In this document: positions 5,383-12,152 of the stretch, piece by piece | Layout of the letters: each line of letters opens with the position of its first letter | Numbering within the stretch: the stretch's first letter is position 1 | Source: Oscillospiraceae bacterium | GTDB lineage: Bacteria > Bacillota > Clostridia > Oscillospirales > Oscillospiraceae | Direction of reading: 5' to 3' | NCBI GenBank assembly: GCA_021205585.1 | Contig: JAJPXI010000143.1 | Span: forward strand, 1-13,566 | Length of the DNA: 13,566 nucleotides | Notes under the pieces: generated by a model | What the model was told of the DNA's origin: nothing | Databases searched by the model: none | What the model saw: the letters and a program-made list of their open reading frames with translations, nothing else | Made by a program: the position numbers and the translations under genes

Positions 5383-6567
5383 TTACAGCGGCAGGTCTTT
5401 TTTCTGGAAGCGAATGGCCCCCACCACATAACAGGCCACCGCAATCACCGCCAAGGCGACCAGCTTGGGAATGAAAGCGTAATCGACGGCTCCGGAGCCG
5501 ACGGTGCCCAGAGAGTTGATGTCGAACAAACCGGTAATCGTCAGGTTGTTGAATATTCCAAGCTCCTCTACGCCCATTCCCATATTCACCATATCCTCCG
5601 AGCCGAACATTCCCAGCAGGGAGCACAGGAAAAACCAGATATTTAAGCCGCCGCCCAGGCCCAGAGCGTATTTGCTCAGGTTGAAGATGCTGCTCGCCAG
5701 GTAGCAAATACCGGCCATGGCTTCCGTCAGGATATACAGGCCGCCGTACAACGCCGCATACTTTGCCGCTTCCACCTCTCCAATAATGGCAGCACAGGCA
5801 ATCAGCCTTGTCAGGAAAGCGAAACCGACCATGATAAGGGGGGTCACGATTAGATAAATAGCCTGCGTGATGGTGACTGCACTGCGCTTGGTAGGCGTGG
5901 ACAGGATATAGGCCATGGAACCTTTATCCACCTGATCAACGATCAGGGCATTGCCGGCAAAGATAATGAACAGCAGAATGGGCAGCAGGCTCATGATGGT
6001 AAAATACATCTGATTCAGCATAGCTGAGGAATCCATCTCGCTCATAGATTCCACCATATCGGAGGACAATCCCATCATTTCCAGCATATTGGTCATTAAG
6101 ACTTCCACATCCAGATCTTCCCCGGAGAAGCAGCCCTGCACGGATCCCAGGGCGTAAACATACTCAAAGTTGGCAATGTAGATATCCAATGCAACCTCTG
6201 ACTGGGACAGCGTATCCGCTGCCTGCGCAAAGCCCTCACTGCTTAAATCCAGGTCATCCGACTGCTGGGACATCATCTCAAACACCATGTCGTACTGCGT
6301 CAAATCGTCTGTCTGAGAAAAGTCCTCATAGCTCAGTTCTGTTCCGGCCATTTCATTATAGGAGGCCAGTACATACAGATAGCTGTAAAAGTCAGCCTGT
6401 GCATCCGTATAATCATCTGAACCTGAGACTGCTCCGATCAGATGCCCTGCATATGTGGTGACCAACGTTATCAGGCAGAGTACAACAGTACAGGCGATTG
6501 CCAGCACCTTGTTGGCGCTGATGCTCTGCTTCATCAGCGGCCAGGAAAAAAATTTTGTTGTTTTCAT
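5383..6567 (-). CDS. ABC-2 type transporter permease
   Basis: This 394-residue polytopic protein is the probable membrane subunit for the two ATPases encoded just upstream. One hydrophobic segment lies near residues 20-42. It is followed by a large acidic, Met/Ser-rich loop (about 45-185), probably on the outer face. About five more membrane segments follow (roughly 187-210, 233-262, 272-295, 304-322, 365-386). After the second segment, VDQVDKGSMAYILSTPTKR is the usual cytoplasmic coupling region of ABC-2 permeases. The ATG at 6567 lies five bases after the upstream ATPase stop, so translation is coupled. The substrate cannot be read from sequence; efflux of a drug, peptide or lipid is typical for TetR-controlled systems of this form. 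Confidence 0.85.
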   Translation of the reverse strand: MKTTKFFSWPLMKQSISANKVLAIACTVVLCLITLVTTYAGHLIGAVSGSDDYTDAQADFYSYLYVLASYNEMAGTELSYEDFSQTDDLTQYDMVFEMMSQQSDDLDLSSEGFAQAADTLSQSEVALDIYIANFEYVYALGSVQGCFSGEDLDVEVLMTNMLEMMGLSSDMVESMSEMDSSAMLNQMYFTIMSLLPILLFIIFAGNALIVDQVDKGSMAYILSTPTKRSAVTITQAIYLIVTPLIMVGFAFLTRLIACAAIIGEVEAAKYAALYGGLYILTEAMAGICYLASSIFNLSKYALGLGGGLNIWFFLCSLLGMFGSEDMVNMGMGVEELGIFNNLTITGLFDINSLGTVGSGAVDYAFIPKLVALAVIAVACYVVGAIRFQKKDLPL

Positions 6568-6572
6568 TTTGG

Positions 6573-7478
6573 TTATTGGCCCTCCTTCACGGTATTGTTT
6601 TGCAGCGTTTTCATAAAATACTCCTCCAGGTCAGGATGGCTCTCGGACAGGGAACGCACCTGTAATCCGGCCATGGCCTGAAATGCTGCGTCTACATCCT
6701 TCGCCACAGCATGAAACTGCACCTGCGCGCCGGTTCGGCTGCTGTCTGGCAGCCGCTGACAGAAGAGCCTTGCGGCCGCTTCCTCTGCAAATTCCACATG
6801 GAATGTCCGCACGGAACCGTGCCGGAACTCGGACAGGTTGACAACGCTCTGTATCCTGCCGTTATGAATAATCGCCACCCGGTCGCACACATCTTCGATT
6901 TCCTCAAAGATATGGCTGGACATGAAAACGGTCCGTCCCTTGCTCTTCTCCTCCCGAATCAGCTCCAGAAAGGTCTCCCGCATCAGCGGGTCCAGGCCCG
7001 TGGTGGGCTCATCCAGGATGAGGACATCCCGATTGCCCATCAGCGCCGCCACAATGGCGGTTTTCTGCTTCATGCCCTTGCTCATTCGTTTCAGGCTGGC
7101 GGAAGGGTCGAGACCCAGCAGGTCGATCAGATGGTTCATATAGGAATAGTCTTTCACGCCCAAAAACTGCGCCTGCACCTTGAAGAAATCCGTCCCGGTT
7201 TTCAAATCCGGAAACGCGATCTCACCGGGAATATAGCTGACGTTTTTCATCACATCGGGCGCATTTGTCCACGGATTTAACCCGTTCACCAAAACCGAAC
7301 CGCTGTCGGCCTTCAAAAAGCCCATCATGTGCCGGATGGTGGTCGTTTTCCCGGAGCCGTTGGTGCCCAGATAGCCGAACACCTCGCCCTCCTGAATGTC
7401 CAGAGAAAGGTCAAAAACGCCCCGGCCATGGCCGTAATCCTTCGTCAGATGCTGCGCAGAAATGACTGTATTGCTCAT
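6573..7478 (-). CDS. ABC transporter ATP-binding protein (second of two paralogues)
   Basis: This 301-residue ABC ATPase carries Walker A GTNGSGKTT, a signature-region MSKGMKQKTA in place of LSGGQ, Walker B VLILDEPTTGLDP and the switch His in SSHIFEE. The C-terminal extension of about 80 residues is typical of DrrA/CcmA-type exporters. The N terminus (ISAQHLTKDYGHGRGVFD) is almost the same as that of the neighbouring ATPase, showing a tandem duplication. The ATG at 7478 lies four bases after the upstream stop. It probably pairs with its paralogue on the single permease, giving a heterodimeric motor, although two homodimers cannot be excluded. Confidence 0.92.
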   Translation of the reverse strand: MSNTVISAQHLTKDYGHGRGVFDLSLDIQEGEVFGYLGTNGSGKTTTIRHMMGFLKADSGSVLVNGLNPWTNAPDVMKNVSYIPGEIAFPDLKTGTDFFKVQAQFLGVKDYSYMNHLIDLLGLDPSASLKRMSKGMKQKTAIVAALMGNRDVLILDEPTTGLDPLMRETFLELIREEKSKGRTVFMSSHIFEEIEDVCDRVAIIHNGRIQSVVNLSEFRHGSVRTFHVEFAEEAAARLFCQRLPDSSRTGAQVQFHAVAKDVDAAFQAMAGLQVRSLSESHPDLEEYFMKTLQNNTVKEGQ

Positions 7479-7482
7479 GCCT

Positions 7483-8394
7483 TCACTTCACCCCCTCAAA
7501 ATGATGACCGGTATCGTAGAAGCTCATAAAGTAATCCTCCAGTGTGAAGGGAATTTCTACAAAGTCCTCAATGTGAAACCCCTTCAGGTTTGCAATCAGC
7601 TCCCCGACCCGGTCTGCCGGAGTCTGCACCCGTGCACGCAGCTTCTTTTCGTTCTTGGAGGTAAACGTAAATGGCTTTTCGACAAACGCCGCATAGGATT
7701 CCTGATCCGAAAAGGAGACGCGGTAAATGCGGTCATGTTTCTGTTTCATTTCTTCTGACCGGAACTCCGACACGATTTTCCCATCCCGAATGATGGCAAT
7801 GCGGTCACAGACGGCATCCACTTCATGGAAGACGTGAGAGGAGAGGAAAATCGTCCTCCCCCGCTGCTTTTCCTCCCGGACATAGTCGATAAAGGTTTCC
7901 TGCATCACCGGGTCCAGTCCAGAGGTGGGTTCATCCAGAATGAGAATGTCCGGGTCGTGCATAAAGGCTGTGACCACAGCCAGCTTGCGCTTCACCCCCA
8001 GGCTCATCCGTTTGATGCTGACATTCGCGTCCAGCTCAAAGCGATCCAGCAGCATTTGCAGATAGTCTCTGTTTTGAATCCCCCGCATCTGCTCCATCAT
8101 GTGCAGAAAGGCCGTTCCGGACAGGCCGGCGGGCAAGGCGACCTCTCCCGGCAGGTATCCAACGGTGTTTTGCAACTGGGCGCTGTGCCTCCAGCTGTCC
8201 TGTTCCAAAATGGCCGTGCTGCCCTTCTGCGGCTTTGAAAATCCCATCAGGTGGCGGATGGTCGTGGTCTTCCCGGCGCCGTTTGGGCCCAGAAAGCCGT
8301 AACACTCGCCCTTTTCAATTTGGATGTTCACATCAAACACGCCCCGGCCATGGCCATAATCCTTTGTCAGATGATTTGCTGAAATAACCGGCAT
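7483..8394 (-). CDS. ABC transporter ATP-binding protein (first gene of the operon)
   Basis: This 303-residue ABC ATPase has Walker A GPNGAGKTT, Walker B ILILDEPTSGLDP and the switch His in SSHVFHEV. The signature region is MSLGVKRKLA, which departs further from LSGGQ than its paralogue's does. The start is placed at ATG 8394 because AAGGAGGAA lies six bases upstream. The in-frame ATG at 8424 lies ahead of that ribosome-binding site, close to the predicted transcript start, with no site of its own. It opens a four-gene run (ATPase, ATPase, permease, ykgJ-like). Its promoter overlaps that of the opposite-strand tetR gene, which points to control by that repressor. Confidence 0.92.
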   Translation of the reverse strand: MPVISANHLTKDYGHGRGVFDVNIQIEKGECYGFLGPNGAGKTTTIRHLMGFSKPQKGSTAILEQDSWRHSAQLQNTVGYLPGEVALPAGLSGTAFLHMMEQMRGIQNRDYLQMLLDRFELDANVSIKRMSLGVKRKLAVVTAFMHDPDILILDEPTSGLDPVMQETFIDYVREEKQRGRTIFLSSHVFHEVDAVCDRIAIIRDGKIVSEFRSEEMKQKHDRIYRVSFSDQESYAAFVEKPFTFTSKNEKKLRARVQTPADRVGELIANLKGFHIEDFVEIPFTLEDYFMSFYDTGHHFEGVK

Positions 8395-8407
8395 CCAACA
8401 TTCCTCC

Positions 8408-8437
8408 TTGACATAATCCAACAACTTGTTGTATAAT
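8408..8437 (+). promoter_or_regulatory. Consensus sigma-A promoter of the tetR-type gene
   Basis: TTGACA (8408-8413) and TATAAT (8432-8437) are both exact consensus hexamers, separated by 18 bp. The predicted start is near 8444, leaving a leader of about 73 bases before the ATG at 8517. The -35 box overlaps the ribosome-binding site of the opposite-strand ATPase gene. Confidence 0.8.
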
Positions 8438-8445
8438 CATTATAC
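8419..8445. promoter_or_regulatory. Adjacent palindromes, candidate TetR-family operator
   Basis: CAACAA-C-TTGTTG (8419-8431) and GTATAAT-C-ATTATAC (8431-8445) are perfect inverted repeats sharing one base. The first sits in the spacer of the tetR promoter. The second joins the two facing -10 boxes. Binding at either would cover both promoters. The second palindrome could arise simply from two facing TATAAT boxes, so the CAACAA repeat is the better operator candidate. Confidence 0.6.
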
Positions 8446-8467
8446 GCATGGGGAATCGAAACATCAA
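8439..8467 (-). promoter_or_regulatory. Sigma-A promoter of the ABC transporter operon
   Basis: On the minus strand, TTGATG (8467-8462) and TATAAT (8444-8439) are separated by 17 bp. The predicted start is near 8432, about 38 bases before the ATG at 8394. It faces and overlaps the tetR promoter. Confidence 0.7.
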
Positions 8468-8516
8468 CCATCAATCTTTTTTCATCTGTCGGATGATTTG
8501 CGAAAGGGGAAGCGGG

Positions 8517-9083
8517 ATGAACAAGCAGCCGGAGATCACAGAAAAAACCCGCCAGCGCTTTGTAGATGCCTTTTGGTCGCTGGTCAGGGAAAAGCCCATC
8601 GCCAAAATCGCCGTCAGCGAGCTGACGCGGCGGGCCGGATACAACCGCAGTACGTTCTATGAGTATTTTTTGGATATCGATGACCTGTTGGCCTACATCG
8701 AATCCTCTCTGCTGGAGCAGGTCAAGCAGGAGATTCTTCAGGCCTCGTTGGAGAACCGATCCCCCGGCGATCTGTTTCAAATCGTATTTGCAGCCATGAA
8801 CGAGAAAATCTATCTGCTGATGGGGCCAAATGGTGATTCCGGCTTTTTTGCAAAGGTCAAGGCGGAATTGCTCCCTTATGTGGAGGAATATTTCTCCGCC
8901 CCAAAGGATCTGCCGAATTTAGATTATCTAATCTGCTTTGTCAACTCCGCCATCTTCGGTCTTTTGCAGCACTGGAATGAACAGGGCAAAAATTTTCCCG
9001 CTGAAGAGGTCAGCGGGATGATGCAAAATTTGGTTTTCAACGGGCTGCGGTCCTATATTACCCTCCCTGCCGGCGGCGCATAA
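8517..9083 (+). CDS. TetR/AcrR-family transcriptional regulator
   Basis: This 188-residue regulator has an N-terminal TetR helix-turn-helix. ITEKTRQRFVDAFWSL is followed by KIAVSELTRRAGYNRSTFYEYF (residues about 30-51), where the recognition helix AGYNRSTFYEYF is typical. The C-terminal part (about 65-180) is a helical ligand/dimer domain without a recognised ligand motif. The start is ATG 8517 with AAAGGGGA upstream; an ATG at 8448 would add 23 residues but lies at the promoter with no ribosome-binding site. It is transcribed away from the ABC operon from an overlapping promoter and is probably its repressor and its own. A strong terminator follows. Confidence 0.9.
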   Translation: MNKQPEITEKTRQRFVDAFWSLVREKPIAKIAVSELTRRAGYNRSTFYEYFLDIDDLLAYIESSLLEQVKQEILQASLENRSPGDLFQIVFAAMNEKIYLLMGPNGDSGFFAKVKAELLPYVEEYFSAPKDLPNLDYLICFVNSAIFGLLQHWNEQGKNFPAEEVSGMMQNLVFNGLRSYITLPAGGA

Positions 9084-9132
9084 ACGCCGGTGGCCCGCTC
9101 CGCGGCGGCGGGGATGAACCTTCGGACAAAAG

Positions 9133-9174
9133 GGAGGCCCCGGCGGCAAAAACAGTCGCCGGGGCCTCCTTTTT
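9133..9174 (+). terminator. Bidirectional intrinsic terminator between tetR and the hcyD-like gene
   Basis: GGAGGCCCCGGCG pairs perfectly with CGCCGGGGCCTCC around an 11-base loop and is followed by TTTTT on the plus strand. On the minus strand the same stem is followed by CTTTTG. It therefore serves the tetR transcript and probably also the converging sulfur operon. Confidence 0.88.
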
Positions 9175-9253
9175 CCCATATGGTGTAACGGGTATTCGCT
9201 CCTTTACCGCCTCAATCCATGCTGGAATCTGTTGCCCGGGCAAAAGCGGGGCG

Positions 9254-9676
9254 TCAGGGCTCCGGGTCGTACAACTCTAAGATATCCCAGGCATAAGCCC
9301 CACCCTGAATGCGAAAGGCGTTCAGGTTTGGAGCCTGGCGGGATTGAAGGGAGAGGATCAGGTAGCTGGCAGTGCTGTCGTAGGCCAGGCGGATGTCCTC
9401 CTCGGATGGACGGGAGGGGCTTTCAGGGTGGGAGTGCCAATTACCCAACAGGGTCAGTCCTTCCTCACGGGCCTGGCGCAGAGCGGCCAGCTGCTCCCTG
9501 GGATCCATGGAAAAATGCTCGTTGGAGTGGTCGATGTTGGTCAGGCAGAACACTTTCCTGACATCCCGCACACCGTCGGACTCAGTTCCGGCCAGCAGAC
9601 CGCATGCCTCGTTTGGAAGGCCGGCCAGGGCATGGTCTACAATCTGGCGGTAGGCCGTGCTGGACAGGCGGATCAT
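9254..9676 (-). CDS. JAMM (Mov34/MPN) metalloprotease, HcyD/Mec-like
   Basis: This 140-residue zinc peptidase has the complete JAMM signature: Glu at E23 (NEACGLL), then HSHP (H81, H83), P90-S91 and D94 in NWHSHPESPSRPSEED. Bacterial members next to ThiS-like carriers remove C-terminal residues to expose Gly-Gly, or cleave carrier-amino-acid adducts (Mec with CysO, QbsD with QbsE, HcyD with HcyS). Here the carrier two genes upstream ends in GGGC, giving an obvious substrate. The start is ATG 9676 because it overlaps the E1 stop (ATGA) and has GAGGG upstream; an ATG at 9691 would add five residues. It is the last gene of the operon. Confidence 0.88.
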   Translation of the reverse strand: MIRLSSTAYRQIVDHALAGLPNEACGLLAGTESDGVRDVRKVFCLTNIDHSNEHFSMDPREQLAALRQAREEGLTLLGNWHSHPESPSRPSEEDIRLAYDSTASYLILSLQSRQAPNLNAFRIQGGAYAWDILELYDPEP

Positions 9677-10482
9677 AGAGCGCCCTCGCATTCCGTCTGC
9701 TCATAGTCGACCAACTCCGTAATGGTGGGATGCTCTCCACAGACCGGGCAGGTTTTAGAGGCGTTCGGAATACGCACCTTACGAAATTCCATTTTCAGCC
9801 CATCGTAGGTCAACAGACTGCCGGTCAACAGCTCTCCCGCTCCGGTGAGATACTTCACGGCCTCCATAGCCTGCAGGCAGCCGATAACCCCGGCCATGGC
9901 TCCAATGACCCCAGCCTGTTTGCAGGTTGGCACTGCATCCTTGGGGGGCGGCTGCCGGAATATGCAACGGTAGCAGGGGCCGGCACCGGGAACATAGGTC
10001 ATCAGCTGACCCTGAAAGCGGATGATGCCCGCGTGGCAGAAGGGCTTTTTCTCCATGACACAGGCGTCGTTAATCAGGAACTTGGCGGGGAAATTATCGG
10101 TGCCGTCCAGGACAAAATCGTAATCCCGGATGATGTCCCGAATGTTGTCCGAGGCGATAAACTCATGGTATGGGATCACCTTCACATCAGGATTGATAGC
10201 CTGCATGGTCTCTTGGGCGGATTTGACCTTGGGCTTGCCCAAGTCGTTGGTGGTGTGAATCACCTGGCGCTGGAGATTGGACAGGTCCACCACATCGGCG
10301 TCGGCAATGCCGATGGTACCCACACCGGCGGCGGCCAAATAAAGGGCTGCAGGGGCCCCAAGTCCGCCCGCGCCGATGATTAACACTTTGCCCTCCAGCA
10401 GCTTTTTCTGCCCCTTAACCCCGATTTCCTTCAAAATAATGTGACGGGAGTACCTCTCTAACTGTTCATTGGTAAAGGCCAT
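9673..10482 (-). CDS. MoeB/ThiF/HesA-type E1-like adenylyltransferase, HcyF-like
   Basis: This 269-residue enzyme adenylates the C-terminal Gly of a ubiquitin-fold sulfur carrier using ATP. Visible features: the N-terminal RYSRHIILKEIGVKGQKKL, the nucleotide-binding GAGGLG (37-42), the DGTDNFPAKFLINDAC region with D126, two zinc CxxC pairs (C170/C173 and C245/C248), and C187 in PTCKQAGVIG at the usual catalytic-Cys place. It lacks the rhodanese domain of MOCS3/MoeZ. The ATG overlaps the stop of the carrier gene by one base (TGATG), so the two are translationally coupled. By itself it could be annotated MoeB or ThiF; the operon argues for the homocysteine-forming role. Confidence 0.92.
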   Translation of the reverse strand: MAFTNEQLERYSRHIILKEIGVKGQKKLLEGKVLIIGAGGLGAPAALYLAAAGVGTIGIADADVVDLSNLQRQVIHTTNDLGKPKVKSAQETMQAINPDVKVIPYHEFIASDNIRDIIRDYDFVLDGTDNFPAKFLINDACVMEKKPFCHAGIIRFQGQLMTYVPGAGPCYRCIFRQPPPKDAVPTCKQAGVIGAMAGVIGCLQAMEAVKYLTGAGELLTGSLLTYDGLKMEFRKVRIPNASKTCPVCGEHPTITELVDYEQTECEGAL

Positions 10483-10691
10483 CAGCAGCCGCCCCCCATA
10501 AAGTAAAGAAACTCTACCGTATCCCCATCCTGAAGGACATGGGTGGTGCGCTCCTCGGTTTTAATAAAATCGTCATTGACGATCACCGTGACATACAGTG
10601 GCATTTCCACCTGCTCCGCCTCAATGAGCTGCTCCACCGTAGTACCCTCCGGGTACTCCTTGACAGCTCCGGCAATGGTAAGATTCATCAT
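10482..10691 (-). CDS. ThiS-like sulfur carrier with C-terminal GGGC, HcyS-like
   Basis: This 69-residue beta-grasp protein has the ThiS form: short hydrophobic strands, the VEQLIEAE helix, VIVNDDFI, and HVLQDGDTVEFLYFMGGG. ThiS and MoaD end in Gly-Gly, but here a Cys codon (TGC) follows the Gly run before TGA. The mature carrier must therefore be made by removing Cys, presumably by the JAMM protease of this operon. The start may be ATG 10691 or the adjacent in-frame ATG 10688, which has better spacing to AAAGGAGA. In this operon it is most likely the sulfide donor for homocysteine rather than for thiamine; no thi genes are seen. Confidence 0.9.
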   Translation of the reverse strand: MMNLTIAGAVKEYPEGTTVEQLIEAEQVEMPLYVTVIVNDDFIKTEERTTHVLQDGDTVEFLYFMGGGC

Positions 10692-10713
10692 TCATTCTCC
10701 TTTAATTTTGAAA

Positions 10714-11031
10714 TTACAGATGCGATTCGATCAGATCCAACAGGGCCGCCCTGTCCACGCTGCCCCGGCAGCGTCCCGCCTCGGCTCCCTGTCGGAATAA
10801 AATCAGGGTGGGGGCTGCCTCGACGGTGTATCGCCTGGCCAGTTCCGGGTTGGCGGCGCAGTTCACCCGGACAAAGAGCAGACGCTCCCCATACTCCTCC
10901 TCCAGCCGGGTCAACACAGGGGCGATGCGGCGACAGGGGATGCATCCGTCCCGGTAGAAGTCCGCCAGGACGGGCAGCTGCGCTGCATCCAGAAAGGACT
11001 GAAAATTTTCCTGATTCAGCTGCTCCGCCAT
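10714..11031 (-). CDS. Thioredoxin-like protein with CIPC active site
   Basis: This 105-residue thioredoxin-fold protein has DFYRDGCIPCRRIAP, putting the redox pair at C30 and C33, and the cis-proline in EAAPTLILF (P74). The classical WCGPC motif is changed to GCIPC, with no Trp before the first Cys and Ile-Pro between the cysteines, so its redox potential or partner may differ from housekeeping thioredoxin. It lies two bases after the TusA-like stop and 22 bases before the carrier gene. A role in keeping the carrier's terminal Cys, the TusA cysteine or a sulfur intermediate reduced is inferred from position only. Confidence 0.88.
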   Translation of the reverse strand: MAEQLNQENFQSFLDAAQLPVLADFYRDGCIPCRRIAPVLTRLEEEYGERLLFVRVNCAANPELARRYTVEAAPTLILFRQGAEAGRCRGSVDRAALLDLIESHL

Positions 11032-11033
11032 GT

Positions 11034-11279
11034 TCAGTCTTCTCCCTTCCGCACCAGCAAATCATAGGTGCCGTCCTCCCGCTCCAGGAGCTTCAGCACC
11101 TTGTGGCCCTCCTCTTTCAGGCTGCGGGGAACATTCTGAACCGGCTCTCCGCCGTTCAGGTGGATGGACAGAATATCCCCAGCCTCCAGCTCCTCCAGTG
11201 CCACCTTTGCTTTGACAAATGTGACGGGACAGACCACGTCGGTGATGTCCACCGTGTCCCGGATCTCATACTCAGCCAT
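11034..11279 (-). CDS. TusA-like sulfur-transfer protein
   Basis: This 81-residue protein has the TusA/SirA fold: ITDVVCPVTFVKAKVALEELEAGDILSIHL, then VPRSLKEEGHKV. The active cysteine is C17 in CPVT; most TusA proteins have CPxP, so the second Pro is replaced by Thr. Its ATG overlaps the 3' end of the sulfite reductase gene by eight bases, indicating tight coupling. A TusA-like protein next to a siroheme sulfite reductase suggests it carries persulfide or sulfide between the reductase and the carrier/E1 step; the exact donor is not known from sequence. Confidence 0.88.
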   Translation of the reverse strand: MAEYEIRDTVDITDVVCPVTFVKAKVALEELEAGDILSIHLNGGEPVQNVPRSLKEEGHKVLKLLEREDGTYDLLVRKGED

Positions 11280-12132
11280 TGTACGCCGCCTCCACCTTTT
11301 CTTTTAGTTTGTCCCAACCGACCCGATCAAGGGTTTTGAACAGCCGCTCTCCCGGCTGGGCGTTCTCTGCAAAAAACTCCACCGCCGCGTCGGCCACCCG
11401 ATAAAGGGTCTCACTGTCCCGGATCAGGGGCAGCAGCTGTCGGCCGGGGGCCACGGTGTTTCCAAAGGAGCCGCCGAAGGACACTAGAAAGGCACTCTCG
11501 GTTTCCCATGCGTCAGTGGGGCAGGACTGGGCGCATCGGCCGCAGTAATTGCACTTGGACTCGTCCACCTGGATGCGCCCGTCCTCAATGGAAATAGCCC
11601 CGGATCGGCACGCTTTTTCACACACGCCGCAGAGAATGCACGGCTCCTCCTTCCAGGATACCGCCAGAGCGCCCTTGACGCCGAAATCGTTTTCCTCCGC
11701 CTTCAGGCAGTTGTTCTGGCAGCCGGTCACACCGAATTTGAACTTGTGGGGCAACTGCCGCCCGAAATAGCGCTCGTCCAGGTTCTGGGCCACCTGCAGC
11801 GCGTCGATGCACCCGCTGGGGCAGCACCGCCCCCCCTGGCAGGCAGTGACCGTGCGCACCCTGGGACCGCACACCCCGGGGGACACGCCTCCTTCCGCCA
11901 AAGCGGCCTTCACCGCGTCGATGTCGTTCAACCGAATGAAGGGGATCTCCACTCCCTGGCGGGACGTTAGGTGGATATAACCCTGACCAAAGCGGTCGGC
12001 CACCGCCTGAATGGCGGCCAGCTGCTCCGTGGTCACGGTGCCGCCCACCACACGCAGGCGCAGGGAAAAGGTATCCTTTTGCTTCTGGCGCATAAAGCCT
12101 CCGGCTTTCAGCGCCGCGTAATCGACTGCCAT
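11272..12132 (-). CDS. Siroheme/4Fe-4S sulfite (nitrite) reductase with ferredoxin insert
   Basis: This 286-residue enzyme resembles AsrC/Dsr-type reductases. It has the sulfite/nitrite reductase half-domain (HLTSRQGVEIPFI, residues 54-66). The siroheme-cluster cysteines are C98-X5-C104 (TACQGGRCCPSG) and C138-X3-C142 (GVTGCQNNCLKAEENDFG). Two 4Fe-4S ferredoxin motifs follow: CILCGVCEKAC (165-175) and CNYCGRCAQSC (194-204). The reaction is six-electron reduction of sulfite to sulfide, in the cytoplasm. The compact form, about half the size of assimilatory CysI, and the ferredoxin insert suggest ferredoxin-type electron input without a flavoprotein subunit in this operon. The start ATG 12132 lies 20 bases after the metY stop. 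Nitrite reduction is possible on family grounds, but the neighbours favour sulfite. Confidence 0.88.
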   Translation of the reverse strand: MAVDYAALKAGGFMRQKQKDTFSLRLRVVGGTVTTEQLAAIQAVADRFGQGYIHLTSRQGVEIPFIRLNDIDAVKAALAEGGVSPGVCGPRVRTVTACQGGRCCPSGCIDALQVAQNLDERYFGRQLPHKFKFGVTGCQNNCLKAEENDFGVKGALAVSWKEEPCILCGVCEKACRSGAISIEDGRIQVDESKCNYCGRCAQSCPTDAWETESAFLVSFGGSFGNTVAPGRQLLPLIRDSETLYRVADAAVEFFAENAQPGERLFKTLDRVGWDKLKEKVEAAYNG

Positions 12133-12152
12133 CTGATTTACGCCTCCTGTTT

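Noticed and set aside
10482..10691. Naming the small carrier thiS and the E1 thiF as thiamine genes
   Set aside because: No other thiamine genes are nearby, the carrier has a terminal Cys, and the JAMM protease, MetY and sulfite reductase point to homocysteine synthesis.
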